DNA from: Micropterix aruncella
Taxonomy: Eukaryota; Arthropoda; Insecta; Lepidoptera; Micropterigidae
Length of the DNA: 64,000 nucleotides
NCBI GenBank assembly: GCA_944548615.1
Contig: OX155952.1
Span: forward strand, 39,877,231-39,941,230
Direction of reading: 5' to 3'
Positions 11,551-22,880 of this stretch are shown in pieces. A program made the translations under genes and the position numbers. The notes under the pieces were generated by a model that worked only from the letters and a program-made list of their open reading frames with translations, made no database searches and was not told the origin of the DNA. The number at the start of each line of letters is the position of its first letter. Positions within the stretch are counted from its first letter, which is position 1.

Positions 11551-11727
11551 TTTGTTTCGCTAAAAGTAAGAAAAAATTATAATATAAATATAGTCAATAA
11601 TCAAAAGAATAAATAATAAATTGTCATAATATAACAAAAAAACAACCATTCGACGTACATAAAAATTCAGCTCCTCCTTTCGGGAATTTATGGGTTGAAT
11701 TTTGCCAAACCCTAAAATACGTGGACG

Positions 11728-11823
11728 GTTATTTTCTTGCAAAATAAAATAACTTGCAAATGCCTTCGCCGCTGCTGGTCCTGTATAAGTAATATCTCCC
11801 AACGTCACAGTATTAACAGTTTT
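11728..11823 (-). pseudogene. LINE ORF2 linker fragment
   Basis: On the minus strand a short open stretch reads TVTLGDITYTGPAAAKAFAS followed by YF. This resembles the segment just upstream of the reverse transcriptase domain in non-LTR retrotransposons (a TDP or DP motif followed by a FxxYF motif). No other LINE motif survives nearby. The match is short, so the call is tentative. Confidence 0.4.
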
Positions 11824-11824
11824 C

Positions 11825-12010
11825 ATGTACAAAAAAGACATGGACATATATACTATTATATATGCAGAATCGTTAAAAATAAACATTAGTATAGAGAAGA
11901 AACATAGCTCTATGCATATAAATGTGCTAGCATATCCGAAATGAGGCGAAATCGCACAACCTACTAGACCTAGAAGGTCTGTATCTGGCTGTGCTGAGTC
12001 AAAATTTGTT
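11825..12010 (+). repeat. Dispersed repeat R-A copy 1
   Basis: About 185 bp containing CATAGCTCTATG, GCTAGCATATC and CTAGACCTAGAAGGTCTGTA and ending GGCTGTGCTG. Copies lie at 32079-32236 and, inverted and split by the 5.65-kb transposon, at 49007-49165 plus 43330-43358. This copy continues with TTTGTTTGTTGACGC, the sequence found on the far side of that transposon. Confidence 0.8.
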
Positions 12011-12077
12011 TGTTGACGCGGAACTAACGCTATTACAATGTAATTATTACATTTTGTTAGAAGTTAACGCTTCAATT

Positions 12078-12117
12078 ATATTATATAATTCTATGTCGAC
12101 ATAGAATTGTATAATAT
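12078..12117. repeat. 40-bp AT palindrome centred on GTCGAC
   Basis: Two 20-base arms (ATATTATATAATTCTATGTC and its complement) with one mismatch and no loop. A cruciform-capable site; function unknown. Confidence 0.85.
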
Positions 12118-12129
12118 ATTTAATACAGA

Positions 12130-13430
12130 ATATTTTATTAGCTCAACCACTTGTATCCCTGTGAATTAGTTAACATCTTATAATATTTACAAGTAATATT
12201 ATTTTACCTAAATTTTTAACACCAAAGAAGACCGAATCAACTCGTTAGCAGGATTGAAGTCTTGTATAATAAATAATGATATTTGTCGTGAACTCCGTTG
12301 ACTTCTATACCAGCTTTTATATTCTCAAGAGCACCACAGAATTTGATCCTAACCAGTTTATAGAAGAAGATCATCAAAATTGGCATCTTACTAGGTAATT
12401 ACACCTTTAGCGACATGGCTAACTATAAAGCGAGGTGTCCACTTTATCAGCGGCTGCGGCTGTTGTTGCGCGAACGCCCGCTGTAAACGAGCTGAGACAA
12501 TTTGCCAACGAAGATAGAAAACTTTATAGCCTTCTTTGAGATATACGTACTTTACCGAAGACTCCCATTGGACGTTGAGTAAATTGACAGCTTACCTTAG
12601 CTTACCTATCTTAAGTAATTAATAGATGTAGTATGTCATTTTATCTGAGAACCAAAACGTGACACTGGATCAAAGGCTGATGCCGGCAATTTAAAATGTC
12701 GGATGTAGGTTTTGCAAATCTCACAAATAATGTTTTGACTGGTCAAAAATATGTTTCCAAAAAATGCAAACGTATCTTTTAAAAACCATAATTAAATATT
12801 ATTATTCACCAGATCAGCACATACAATAATGTAAGTCCCTATTAAGTTTGTGATAATGTTCCTTCAGACGTGGTTTGGTTGGTACAGAGGATCTGTTGTT
12901 TAAAAGAATATCTCTATTACTCATATGAATCTTTATTCTGACTATCTGAGTGGAAACACCATTACTTCCTAAGCGGTGTAAATCCTACATCACCTTCATG
13001 GTCCCTAAAGGTCCATCCATCCATGGTCCTTAAGATTACTCCCTGATGTAAGACTCTTAAAATTTTTGGTAGAAAGCACTCTATTAATGTGGATATTTTT
13101 AACAAGAAATTTTTAATAAGAAATCATATTCTGTAGAAAGAGTATTGTTTAAATTCGAATACTGAATTACAAAAGCAGTATTGTTTTTTTTCTTTTTAGG
13201 GTATTACACATATTTTTTAACTTCTTTAAAATCTAAGTCTTAAGACGATAACACGTGTCTAATAATTGTAATTATTTATTATTTATCTATTTTCCATTTA
13301 ATAAATAAAATACAAGCTGTCATGGTATTCACCGGCCGGAGCCGAGCCCATCTTACTATTATTAGCTATTGTTATTATACTTATTATCATTATATTATAC
13401 TATTCAATAGTCTTGACCAATATCAAAACT
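12130..13430. other. Unassigned sequence
   Basis: No coding feature recognised. A 17-base word TTTGCCAACGAAGATA(T/G) near 12503 recurs near 34155, pointing to a diffuse shared repeat. Confidence 0.35.
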
Positions 13431-13449
13431 TACTGATGACTCAACACTT

Positions 13450-13945
13450 ACTATGATCAGCATACAAAAAGTATGGTTATCCGAGCTTTCAGAACATTAG
13501 GATTTGTGAACCGTATCTCAACCCTTTTTGTAATATAAATGTTCTGAAGATATTATATTTCGCTTATGTTCTCAGTACTGTGGATTTTGTGTCCTCAATT
13601 TAGAATTCGCAATATTCAGATTACAAAAGCACGGTGGAAGGTATCCAAATGCGTTTTTCAAAACATAATTATTTTTGTAGACGCTTGGGACTTCCAACGT
13701 ACGAGAGCAGACTGGACCACTTCGGTATAAATTCTCTAGTAGATCGACGCACAGTGGCTGATCTGGTACTGATGCACAAAGTATTTAACAATACTATAGA
13801 TAGTTCATACCTTGTTGAAAACTTGTGCTTTTTCGTACCACCGCGAGTGTCTCGAGGTCTGTTTCGAGGTAATACGTTCGAGGTCTCTCGCGCCAACATG
13901 AACTACGGGAAAAACTCTAGCGCTTACACGCTGATGTGCACATAA
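13450..13945 (+). pseudogene. LINE ORF2 C-terminal remnant
   Basis: A decayed end of a Jockey/CR1-group ORF2. The stretch near 13470-13520 reads VIRAFRTLGFVNRIST, near 13555 LKILYFAYVLSTVDFV, and from 13634 an open frame contains RRLGLPTYESRLDHFG, SLVDRR, LVLMHKVFNNTID and NYGKNS. These are the order and spacing seen after the RT domain of insect LINEs. Frame changes between the blocks show that it is inactive. Only the last 160 or so residues are represented. Confidence 0.65.
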
Positions 13946-13989
13946 GATTCCCGTTTCTCCACTTTTTTTAACCCTATTTTATAGAAGTA

Positions 13990-14330
13990 GTGTTAAATAT
14001 ACCAAAACTGTCAAGAATCTTAGAATTCTAATCGATGAACATGTTTACTGACAGGATCAAGTAAACCAAGAAAGTCGCCGCATTTTCCACGGTTTTCATA
14101 GTTTTCGACGGCTTCAGCGATTTCACCCGATATCGGTTAATCGAATCATTGTGTGTACACACTGTTAAAATCAATACTTGAAAGCGGTGATGTTTGCTAT
14201 ATAGATTTCAAAGAGATTATTGTTAATAAACTAGAGTGTCTGCAAAAGGTCTGCATGAGGTATGTTTTTAAAATACGAAATTTCGATCACGTTATCTGTT
14301 TGTGTGAGTAACTTATCTGGCTTTCTATAA
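13990..14330 (+). pseudogene. Second LINE ORF2 remnant
   Basis: Blocks read VKNLRILIDEHV near 14000 and, near 14190-14310, CYIDFKEIIVNKLECLQKVC followed by MRYVFKIRNFDHV. The second block fits the KLQ.LQN..IRYIFGLR..DHV motif of an insect LINE tail. Stops and frame shifts intervene. Orientation matches the preceding remnant but the motif order suggests a separate copy. Confidence 0.55.
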
Positions 14331-14542
14331 ACGTGATCCAAAAAATCACAAAAATACATCCTCAAAAGACCCACTTCGCCATTCTATCTCAGAGAGAAAT
14401 TCTAACTTATAGGAGGCCACGGTTTTCCACTTCGATAAAGCCTGGATTTAGTTACATCACTCACGTCACTGGTCATTTAGTTACATCACTCTTCTGTTTA
14501 CACTTATTCTTTTACGGTCCATTCTGCTCGTTTATGGACCTT

Positions 14543-14755
14543 CACGGCCCGGTGGCATAGTATGTTTGTCGCCTGATCTTACATTGTAAGGTTCTAGGTT
14601 CGATTCCCGCCTGGGATTGCATTTTAATTCTGTCGTTCTAATGAAAACATACACTTACGCACACATACATATGCAAACATACATACAAACACCATAGTAG
14701 GGTTGGTTGTAAGAGATTGTCGTATGATTAAAAACCCGCCCATTGTGAACGTAAA
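14543..14755 (+). mobile_element. tRNA-derived SINE copy 1
   Basis: An A-box-like TGGCATAGTATG and B-box GGTTCGATTCC 40-50 bases apart give an internal RNA polymerase III promoter. The non-tRNA body contains ATTCTGTCG and a string of CATACA words, and the tail TTGGTTGTAAGAGATT...TATGAT...CATTGTGA is shared with the copy at 31472-31720. It is derived from a tRNA and moved by a partner LINE; it is not a tRNA gene. Confidence 0.85.
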
Positions 14756-15329
14756 AAATGACTTAAATAATTTGAACCTTTTTTGATTTAGGCCTTTGTT
14801 ATTGAGGATAAGCGTTGTTTATGTTAACAATAGCATATTAAGTATTTATCTCGGTAACAAAAGTCTAAAGTAAAAAAAAACAACTTAGCTTTTTGCGTAG
14901 TATAATCTCTTAATATTTTTTAAGGATGAAAAGTCGTATGGAACAATATTTAACAGCAACCGACTCGGGTTTTCCGCTTATTGTATTTTATACTCGTATA
15001 TTTCATTTTTAATGTATTTCATAAATTTGTTTAATTTCCGTTGCTTTCGTAGGGGTCGCCGTTTGGGATAGGTATGTCGCATGGGCGCAGCGCGCAAAAC
15101 GACCCGTATGCACGGTGCCGAAATGCTTCCGTATGCATGGTGCATTATTAAGGATGTGTTGAAATAGCTAGTAATCTACATGTAATATACTTGCTAGAAT
15201 AAAAAGATAACGCTGCACAATCTTGCCTATCTTGTTTCCTTGATTATACAACCTCTCGAGCTGTTTTTTTAAAATTTAAGGCAGTCTTTGGAGAAGCAAG
15301 ATATTTGTATTCATTTATTTCAAATATTA

Positions 15330-15400
15330 TAGTCAATAGTCAATAGTCCTTTATTTATCCAAAATTGCAAATACAGTTGGCTATGTCATAATCCTAATCG
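15330..15400 (-). repeat. LINE 3-prime tail with GTCAATA repeats
   Basis: Read on the minus strand, sequence ending in ATAAATAAAGGACTATTGAC repeats resembles the 3-prime end of a non-LTR element. Confidence 0.4.
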
Positions 15401-15499
15401 TTGAAAACACAATAATTAAAATATACGTAAATGTAATCCACCAATAAACCCACAAACCCACCATTAAATTATATCTGGAAGTATATAGAAGGATATGTC

Positions 15500-15650
15500 C
15501 ATAATACAATAGAACGCGTCAATGCCATCAAATATCTAAGAATTCAAATCGATCTTCATCTCCGATGGAATGTACATATCAATAATATTTCAGGGAGGAT
15601 TAGAAAATGTATATTATATAGACAATTTATTTATATAATAAATTTATTTT
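15500..15650 (+). pseudogene. LINE ORF2 fragment
   Basis: A frame reads AIKYLRIQIDLHLRWNVHIN followed by NISGRIRK. This is the (K)YLG..(I/L)D..L.W..HI...... (R)IRK block found downstream of the RT catalytic motif in insect LINEs. It is flanked by sequence with no other ORF2 motif. Confidence 0.6.
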
Positions 15651-16320
15651 TATATTTTAGGCGACTGAAAAATATGTTATCGAGTAGCTGATGACGAAAA
15701 GTAGAAGCCAGTGCGATGAAATGGTGACTCACATCCTGACTTAGGCCGTATTTGACTACATCTGTTACTTGATACTTGACTACAATACAATTAGTTGATT
15801 ATGTTTAAAATAAATAAATAATATTATATTAAATAATTAGATTTACCATTTTATATGTGCATAAAAATGAACCTTTTCAGACTATTTAATTTATTGGTTT
15901 ATTTATTTGTCTATTTATTTATAGATTTATTTATTTACCTATTTAAATATATTCCTATGTATATATTTAATATTAGTTATTTATTTATATATTTAACTTA
16001 TTTTTTTAAAGAATGAATGAGCGATCGGAATGAATGTATGAAAAAAATAAAATAAAAGTGAAGTCACTATGTCTTAAAACTATTACACCAGAAGAGATAT
16101 AAAATCTAGTGGGGTGATAAAATCCACACAAATGTCATCCTATCTGCTTCGCAAATAATAAAATATTATAAAAAATATTATTATTTGTACTTTTGTTTTT
16201 TTTGTGCCAAAATCTATTTTTTGTATTGGATAACTTTATAAATTAAACAATAAAAAAATATATTTTATTTCAACTCAATAAAAATAATACTACTTCATTA
16301 TGCCTATTGTACGATGAAAA
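15650..16320. other. AT-rich spacer with short tandem TTTAT stretches
   Basis: Contains ATTTATTTATT-type stretches around 15890-15990 and A/T homopolymers. No gene recognised. Confidence 0.4.
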
Positions 16321-16328
16321 CTATAACT

Positions 16329-16641
16329 TTAAGGTAACCCAAAGAAGGCCTCCACCGTGCCTTGAGGTACAGTATACCAACCAGTAGCTTTACTCTCGAG
16401 CTACAGGGCAATGCGGGAAGAGGGTGCGAGGAATGTGGGCAGAGGGGTTCGTCCCGACGAACGCGAACGGTTAGCATTACGAGAAGGTAAAGGATGACGA
16501 CTTTTCGAGCGTTCGGATATCTGCGTAGGCCGAGCAGCGGGACATCTGGCGACCAAATCCGAGCCCTTACGACTCGTAACGTATTCGCGTCCATTTTCTT
16601 CTGTCTGGTATAATGTGCTTAAGGTAACCCAAAGAAGGCCT
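16329..16641 (-). repeat. GC-rich segment bounded by 23-bp direct repeats
   Basis: A perfect 23-bp direct repeat (core AAGGTAACCCAAAGAAGGCC) occurs at 16329-16351 and 16619-16641. The 267 bp between are GC-rich and open on the minus strand in two frames, rich in Arg, Pro and Ser, with no family I recognise. It could be a recombined LINE piece or a minisatellite-like duplication. Confidence 0.5.
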
Positions 16642-16899
16642 TTCCGTGCAGCTCTTTTTAGCACAATAAAGTTACTTTATTCTATTATATTTAGGAACTC
16701 AATAGGTCCATGCAGCTTGGACCGCAAGGCCAGGTCATTTTTTCAGCCGGTCCAACTCATGGGTTAGTTTCCATCTGGGTCTCTTCTCGAAGAGTCGATT
16801 TGAATAAAGGAATTCACTCGGCGAGTTAAAATAATCCTCAGATGGGGTGGCGCATTCGGGGGTAGGTACCTCAGCGTCAAAATCAGTAACCTACTCGTA

Positions 16900-17695
16900 A
16901 ATGCTCTAATATTGTCTATAATGAACTATGGCGACTGGACGACAAAAAATGCAAAATGCCTGCGCAAGAATTTGCTTCAGGATTCCTCCACGTCATCATG
17001 AATCACCATTCCTTGCCAAGGCTTCGATGTTAAGTATGATTAAAAGAATATACCCATCTTGCGATCCATGTACTTAGCTACTACCCAATCAACAGCCACG
17101 ATATCTTTACTCGCGTATGACCTGGTCCCGGAAGCGACAAGATGAATCATCACGTGCTCGTGAACAACTTGCAATCATTCCCAAACACAAAACCATACAT
17201 TTCAAGTGCAGTGTCTCTTATTATTCTGTGGTTGTATGTAATCGGTTGGGAATGACAACGCGATCGAGATCATTTGGAATGTTCTAGGACCACTACAAGA
17301 ATGTTATTAAAAAAGGATTTTTAGAAGTTAAAGATTTCTAGATTTTTTAGGATGATATCTTGTTAATTAGATTATTATTATTGTTTTTGAACTTGTTTAT
17401 ATTTTTTTACCTGAAAATTTGATGTTGAATATTTTGATTTTTGTTTTTTTTTTATTTTGATTATTTTATTTAATCTCATTAAACAGTGGTACAAATAATT
17501 ATTATTACCCATTGTAATAGATGTATCCTTAAAACCAGGTTAAGAGATATCCTGAGGATTCCCCTAATTTGCAGCGTTTATAGTTTTCTTACATAATCAT
17601 CGTCTAATTTTAGTTTCAATTTGTAATTTTGGGTTTTACTGTCTATTCTTTGTATTGGCAGCTGCAAATAACTAAATTATAATTATTGTTTATTA
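16900..17695 (+). pseudogene. Decayed LINE end, ORF2 C-terminus plus 3-prime UTR
   Basis: Weak ORF2-tail blocks are seen around 16915-17340 (RIPPRHHESPFLAKA; CNRLGMTTRS; NVIKKGFLEV). They are followed by the 3-prime UTR family also present at 18868-19060, 30280-30640 and 30720-31275. The UTR landmark is AACCAGGTTAAGAGATATCC, then TGAGGAT.CCCCTAATTTGC, then GGCAGCTGCAAATAA. Confidence 0.6.
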
Positions 17696-18070
17696 AAGAT
17701 AATCGACGGTGCATACATCCAGATAGACAGGCAGCGAAACTCGGCAATAGGGTTTCGTTTGTACGCTTTTGGTATGGAAGTTTAAAAATGGTATCGGTCA
17801 AATGCATCGTGCATATGTGTTCCCTAATGGAATACATATATGAATACTTAGGATGTGTGCAATGCAATTGAATGAGAGTCGAATGCCGTGGGTGTATTTT
17901 CATTATCGGGAGTAATTTACAGTGCCACCGCCTACGGCTTACCGCCACTTAACAGTTCGCTCATGCAAATCAGCTGATTGGCAATCGCGAGTGACAGCGC
18001 TGTCGCAATTAAAACGGCCAACCGGGCTCAGCGCCGCTATTTAGACACCAATTGCATGACACTCTCCAGG

Positions 18071-18115
18071 TTGCATTGCGTTGCATTGCATTGCGTTGCA
18101 CCTATGCAACGCACA
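18071..18115. repeat. TTGCA/TTGCG short tandem repeat
   Basis: A run of pentamers alternating TTGCA and TTGCG. Confidence 0.7.
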
Positions 18116-18189
18116 CCGTTTGGGCAACACCATTATATTGCACCTTGCTCCGAGATTAATAAATATTTAGGAAAACACTTCGACATTTC

Positions 18190-18420
18190 AGGACTGATTA
18201 GGGTTGCCAGTTGTCCGGTTTTATGGTGACCTGTCCTGTTTTCAAGGCCCTTGTCCGGCTTTCTAAATAATAAAAATAGGACATTTTGTTGTCCGGCTTT
18301 TGGTTTATTAAAAAAAAACCGGGGACAAAAATAAAGTTTTTAAGGTTTAATCCAAATTTGCGTCCCTGAACTCTGAATAATATTGTGATTTTTTCGACAA
18401 AAGACAAAATGTCACATGAC
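18190..18420. repeat. Repeat-like stretch with recurrent TTGTCCGG
   Basis: TGTCCGG or CTGTCC words recur at about 18212, 18232, 18249 and 18289, with ACCGGGGACAAAA facing them at about 18319. It looks like a folded repeat, but its class is not known. Confidence 0.4.
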
Positions 18421-18867
18421 GTTCATGGGACCTTGACAAAATTTCGAGACTATACTTAAAATAAATAAACACGTCTTTTTGGCATGACTGTATTTAACAC
18501 TAAGAAGTATTTTACTCATGAATTCAAGGAAAAAATCACACTAGACGCTCTGAACGCATACCAGAGGGTTGTTGCTTACATGGATACGATAAAAAAAACT
18601 GCGCAAAATAATTACTTGCCTTAATTTAGGTACAAAGGCTCCAATGGACGAGATATTAGCTGTAAATAGGCTTATCTGATGGAATTACGAAAGAATAAAA
18701 TTTATCTTTAAATTAGTCTGCGTCTGTCATTGATTGGCAATAGACATTATATACATATATTTTTTCCTGTTGATTTAATCAAAATTTTATACTATAACAA
18801 AGCATTCCTCTGTTAGATTTTATTCTTAAATGATGAAAAATAAATTACCAAGAATATAGTATTTATT

Positions 18868-19060
18868 TATTTATTTATTTATTTATTTATTTGCAGCTGT
18901 TATAAAAACATATACAAAAAAAAAAAACAAGAACACACAGATTAAAAATTAAAACTATAAATAGACAAAGACTATGAAATAAAGCTACAAACGCTGCAAA
19001 TTAGGGGTATCCTCAGGATATCTCTTATCCTGGTTTTCAGGACACACCTACGCGGCTGAG
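18868..19060 (-). repeat. LINE 3-prime UTR copy, minus strand
   Basis: Reverse complement carries the AAGAGATATCCTGAGGATAC and CCCTAATTTGCAGCG landmarks and ends in GCTGCAAATAAATAAATAAA. This is the best-preserved tail copy; the ATAA repeats are its 3-prime terminus. Confidence 0.85.
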
Positions 19061-19435
19061 CACAGAGGTTTGGCACGATGACTGTTTTTTTCAGGTGGTT
19101 CTAACAAAAAATTCTTCATTCAGTGTTAGATTAGTATAGGAAGAACGAAAACTGAATGTATCCGCACGAAATTTCCAAAATAGGAACGCATTTATACACA
19201 CATAATTTATTAACCCTCACAAATATCAATTACCTATATGTATATTAGAGGGAATTCAGATTTTTATTTTTATTGCGTAATATTTTTATAATTATTTTTG
19301 AGACCTATAATATTTAATGTATATTTTTTTAATACTGTATATGTCCTTTTTTTCCAATTTGTCAACTACCTAAATTGGATTTATTATTAAATATGAAAAA
19401 AAATAAACACCACCACGATCAATCTCGCTTACCCC

Positions 19436-20072
19436 AACAATGGGGAGCTAATGGGCCCTGTTGAAATTGGCCACGAAGACCCATTTGTTCAGGGTCGGTC
19501 ACACTCACGGGTCGACACCTATCCGGCGGCCTCCACGCAAAAGTGCGAGCCCGGGTAGGACTCTGGCCTAAGGACCATTTCCCCCCAGGAGTCAATCTTC
19601 TGGCGCTCTAGGACGGTTTGTGCACAGTGCGGCATCAGCCAATTGAATGTGCATTCGGGGGAGTCTGGAAAAAGTGCTGTTTCCTATAGAGCGGGAGTAC
19701 GTGTTCACCTTTAGGCTTCTGCTCTTGAAACGACCGTCGGCTACCCGATTCCGGGTGAACAGCCGGGCAAAGGATGCCATGGTCCGCGATAGATTCGGTA
19801 GACATCGTTCCACCGCTACGTAAGGAAGAGGACCGCGCAAGCGACCTCGAACCCGTCACCTGTCGGAAGACTGGAGTAATCTGGTTGCAACTAGCAGTAA
19901 GGGCGCGAGTTGCGGCCCACTGGTTGTCTTACCTGGCTATCTCGCGGTACGGGCGTTGGTTTCTTACGGGCATGTGGCGGAACTTGACGGTGTTCTGCGC
20001 TCACCTCACGGAAGCCAGAACGATCAAATTTTGTTAAAATCTCCTGAGTTGGTTCGCCCGTTATAGTCGACA
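19436..20072 (+). repeat. Dispersed 620-bp repeat R-B copy 1
   Basis: Colinear with 23265-23883 (GGGAGCTAAT, AAGTGCGAGCCCGGGTAGGA, GGTGAACAGCCGGGCAAAG, CGCGCAAGCGACCT and GACAGCTCAAG are shared) and more distantly with 56700-57040. GC content is well above the surroundings. It is probably an untranslated or terminal region of a retroelement; no protein match seen. Confidence 0.8.
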
Positions 20073-20349
20073 GCTCAAGTTACTCCAACAATATAAAAAA
20101 TTGTAATAATTCCGAAACTATACATCCAAAAAAATCAGGGGCGACACTGGTCAAACCAGATGCTGAAGTATTTACTATTATCTATGCATTAACATCGCTA
20201 TGAATAATCTCACCGCAAATCGTGTTTGAGTGATTATGCTGTTTTTTTTAAATTTTAGAAAGTAACATTTGTTCTTTTTGTATAGATGTAAGAGCTGGCA
20301 TTTTCAGAATGAACTTTGTGTTTTTCAAGTATTACTTCAATTTGAATAT

Positions 20350-20990
20350 GGGTCATTCCATGTCAACTCAACCGGTAGTTGGAATGAGGGGTCTCGGAAT
20401 TCGGCCAAATTTGGTCAAAACATTTCAAATAGTGCCCCTAACAATTCCCTAAAAGGGTTTTGTTTTATTATTATTATTAAATTTTTTACGAGATTTTGAA
20501 ATTTTCAGGGTTTTGCAAACAGAGTATTACTAAAATGGCCATAAAATCTACAGTTTTTGAGCTACATACAACTTATACATGTCAAAATGTTCATAAAAAA
20601 GTGGCGCACATAAAAAAAATATGCTTAGCTAAATTTGTTCGAAATTTGAAAAAATGTTCTATGTTCAATTTTTGAACATTTTCGAAAAACAAAAAGGCCA
20701 TTTCCAAAAAATCTGAAAAAAATGTATTTTGTACCTCAGATTATGCCTAAAAAGTGTGCAAAGTATGTCTGTGGGGTTTTACGTCGTTTACGAGCTATGG
20801 CGGTCCGAAGGTACCTCTGCATAGGTGGTTAGAAGTGAATAGCATGGTATATCACTCAGTGGCGTCTTTTGCGACGGTGGCCGCCTTGACACCCGACAAA
20901 AACTGAGCCCCGCATGCCCTACCCCCCCCACCCCCCCACCCCAACCCCCCCCCCCCTTCCCGGTTCCCTGAGTTGACATGGAATGACTCA
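20350..20990 (+). mobile_element. Inverted-repeat element T copy A
   Basis: Starts GTCATTCCATGTCAACTCA and ends with its complement TGAGTTGACATGGAATGAC. The interior carries ACCGGTAGTTGGAATGAGG, CGAGCTATGGCGGTCCGAAG and a long C-tract (about 20923-20957). Copy C (22251-22880) is the same unit in inverse orientation. No coding capacity. Confidence 0.85.
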
Positions 20991-20991
20991 T

Positions 20992-22220
20992 GAGTCATTC
21001 CATGTCAACTCAACCGGTAGTTGGAATGAGGGGTCTCGAAATTCGGCCAAATTATTCTGCATCTGGTGGAAGGGGAGGGTAATAGCCCCTCAGATGCCGA
21101 AGAGTACGATAAAGACGAAATTGAAGGAGTTGCTGATGTCACATCGCTCCCAAGGTAAGGCATAGCACAACCATTAAAAGTACGGCTTACTCGCACAAAA
21201 TTTAAGTGGAAAATGGGTACCTAATTTTCAGACTACGCCCTCGCCGAGAACAAGCTACCTAGCAGAACACGCCCACCAGAAGCGTTCATGTTCCCGAGGG
21301 AAGTCCAATTTCACAATGGGGAAGATCCAGGTATTTTAATTTATGTGACTTTCTGTTTCAAGCATAGTTTGTCAGTTCTTACTTTATTTTCCCTTTTTTT
21401 GGTTCCGTACACCACTGAAGGTCAATCGAGGGAGGGCACAAGGCACACCAGCATATTCCCCTCCGTCCAGCTGGAAATCATCAAGACTGCGCCAGTGTCT
21501 TTAATGTAATCATTGGCTTAGATGTACTTTTTACGAGGCAATAAATGCATAGGAGCAAAAATATCCTGCTAGATTTTTTTTCGATTTTCTATGTGATTTC
21601 ACGGAAAGAAGCACTCCAAAGAAATGCAGGTGCTTATCATGGGGCACCAGAAGGATGGGGGGCGGGGAGGGTATCAAGGTATTCAGGCGGCCACGGTTGA
21701 AAAAGACGCCACTGATTGATATACCATGCAATTCACATCCAACCACCTATGCAGTGGTACCTTCGGACCGCCATAGCTCGTAAACGACGCAAAACCCCGC
21801 AGCCATGCTTTGCACACTTTTAGCCATAATCTGAGGTACAAAATATATTTTTTTCAGATTTTTTGGAAATTGCCTTTTTGTATTTCAAAAATGTTCAAAA
21901 ATTGAACAATGAACATTTTGTTCAAATTTTAAGCAAATTTGGCTGAGCATACTTTTTTATGTGCGCCATTTTTTTATGAACATTTTGACATTATATAAGT
22001 TGTATGTAGCTCAAAAACTGTAGATTTTATGGCCATTTTACTAATACTCTGTTTGTAAAACCCTGAAAATTTCAAAATCTCGTAAAATTTTTAATAATAA
22101 TAATAAAACAAAACCTTTTTAGGGAATTGTTACGGTCACTATTTGAAATGTTTTGACCAAATTTGGCCGAATTCCGAGACCCCTCATTCCAACTACCGGT
22201 TGAGTTGACATGGGTGACTC
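20992..22220. mobile_element. Inverted-repeat element T copy B with unrelated insert
   Basis: Has the family ends (GAGTCATTCCATGTCAACTC at 20992 and complement ending about 22213) and about 60 bp of matching left end. The left interior is replaced by about 590 bp of unrelated sequence (21055-21640). The right part (21640-22213) matches copies A and C in inverse orientation. This is either a larger parent of the short copies or a copy that captured foreign DNA. Confidence 0.75.
21051..21330 (+). pseudogene. Gene-like exons inside element T copy B
   Basis: A segment ending at a good donor (AAG then GTAAGG, exon end 21154) encodes an acidic stretch, EGNSPSDAEEYDKDEIEGVA. An acceptor TTTTCAG precedes 21232 and a donor GTATTT follows 21330. 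The middle piece, in the frame starting YALAENKLPSRTRPP, is open but does not join the first exon in phase. Acidic N-termini of this type occur in cut-and-paste transposases such as piggyBac relatives, but I cannot name the family. Confidence 0.4.
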
Positions 22221-22250
22221 ATGAGACTCATGAGACATGGAATAACTCAT

Positions 22251-22880
22251 GAGTCATTCCATGTCAACTCAGGGAACCGGTAAGAGGGTGGTGAGGGGGG
22301 GGGGGGGGAAGGGCATTCGGGGCTCAGTTTTTGTCGGGTGTCAAGGCGGCCACCGTCGCAAAAGACGCCACTGAGTGATATACCATGCTATTCACTTCTA
22401 ACCACCTATGCAGAGGTACCTTCGGACCGCCATAGCTCGTAAACGACGCGAAACCCCACAGCCATACTTTGCACACTTTTTAGGCATAATCTGAGGTACA
22501 AAATACATTTTTTTCAGATTTTTTGGAAATGGCCTTTTTGTTTTTCGAAAATGTTCAAAAATTGAACATTGAACATTTTTTCAAATTTCGAACAAATTTG
22601 GCTGAGCATATTTTTTTATGTGCGCCACTTTTTTATGAACATTTTGACATGCATAAGTTGTATGTAGCTCAAAAACTGTAGATTTTATGGCCATTTTAGT
22701 AATACTCTGTTTGCAAAACCCTGAAAATTTCAAAATCTCGTAAAATTTTTAATAATAATAATAAAACAAAACCCTTTTAGGGAATTGTTAGGGTCACTAT
22801 TTGAAATGTTTTGACCAAATTTGGCCGAATTCCGAGACCCCTCATTCCAACTACCGGTTGAGTTGACATGGAATGACTCA
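22251..22880 (-). mobile_element. Inverted-repeat element T copy C
   Basis: Reverse-orientation partner of copy A with the same length, including a G-tract at about 22293-22310 that corresponds to the C-tract of A. A and C together can fold as a stem enclosing copy B. Confidence 0.85.

Noticed and set aside
14543..14620. Functional tRNA gene
   Set aside because: The A and B boxes are there, but no cloverleaf closes and the same sequence recurs with a SINE body and tail.
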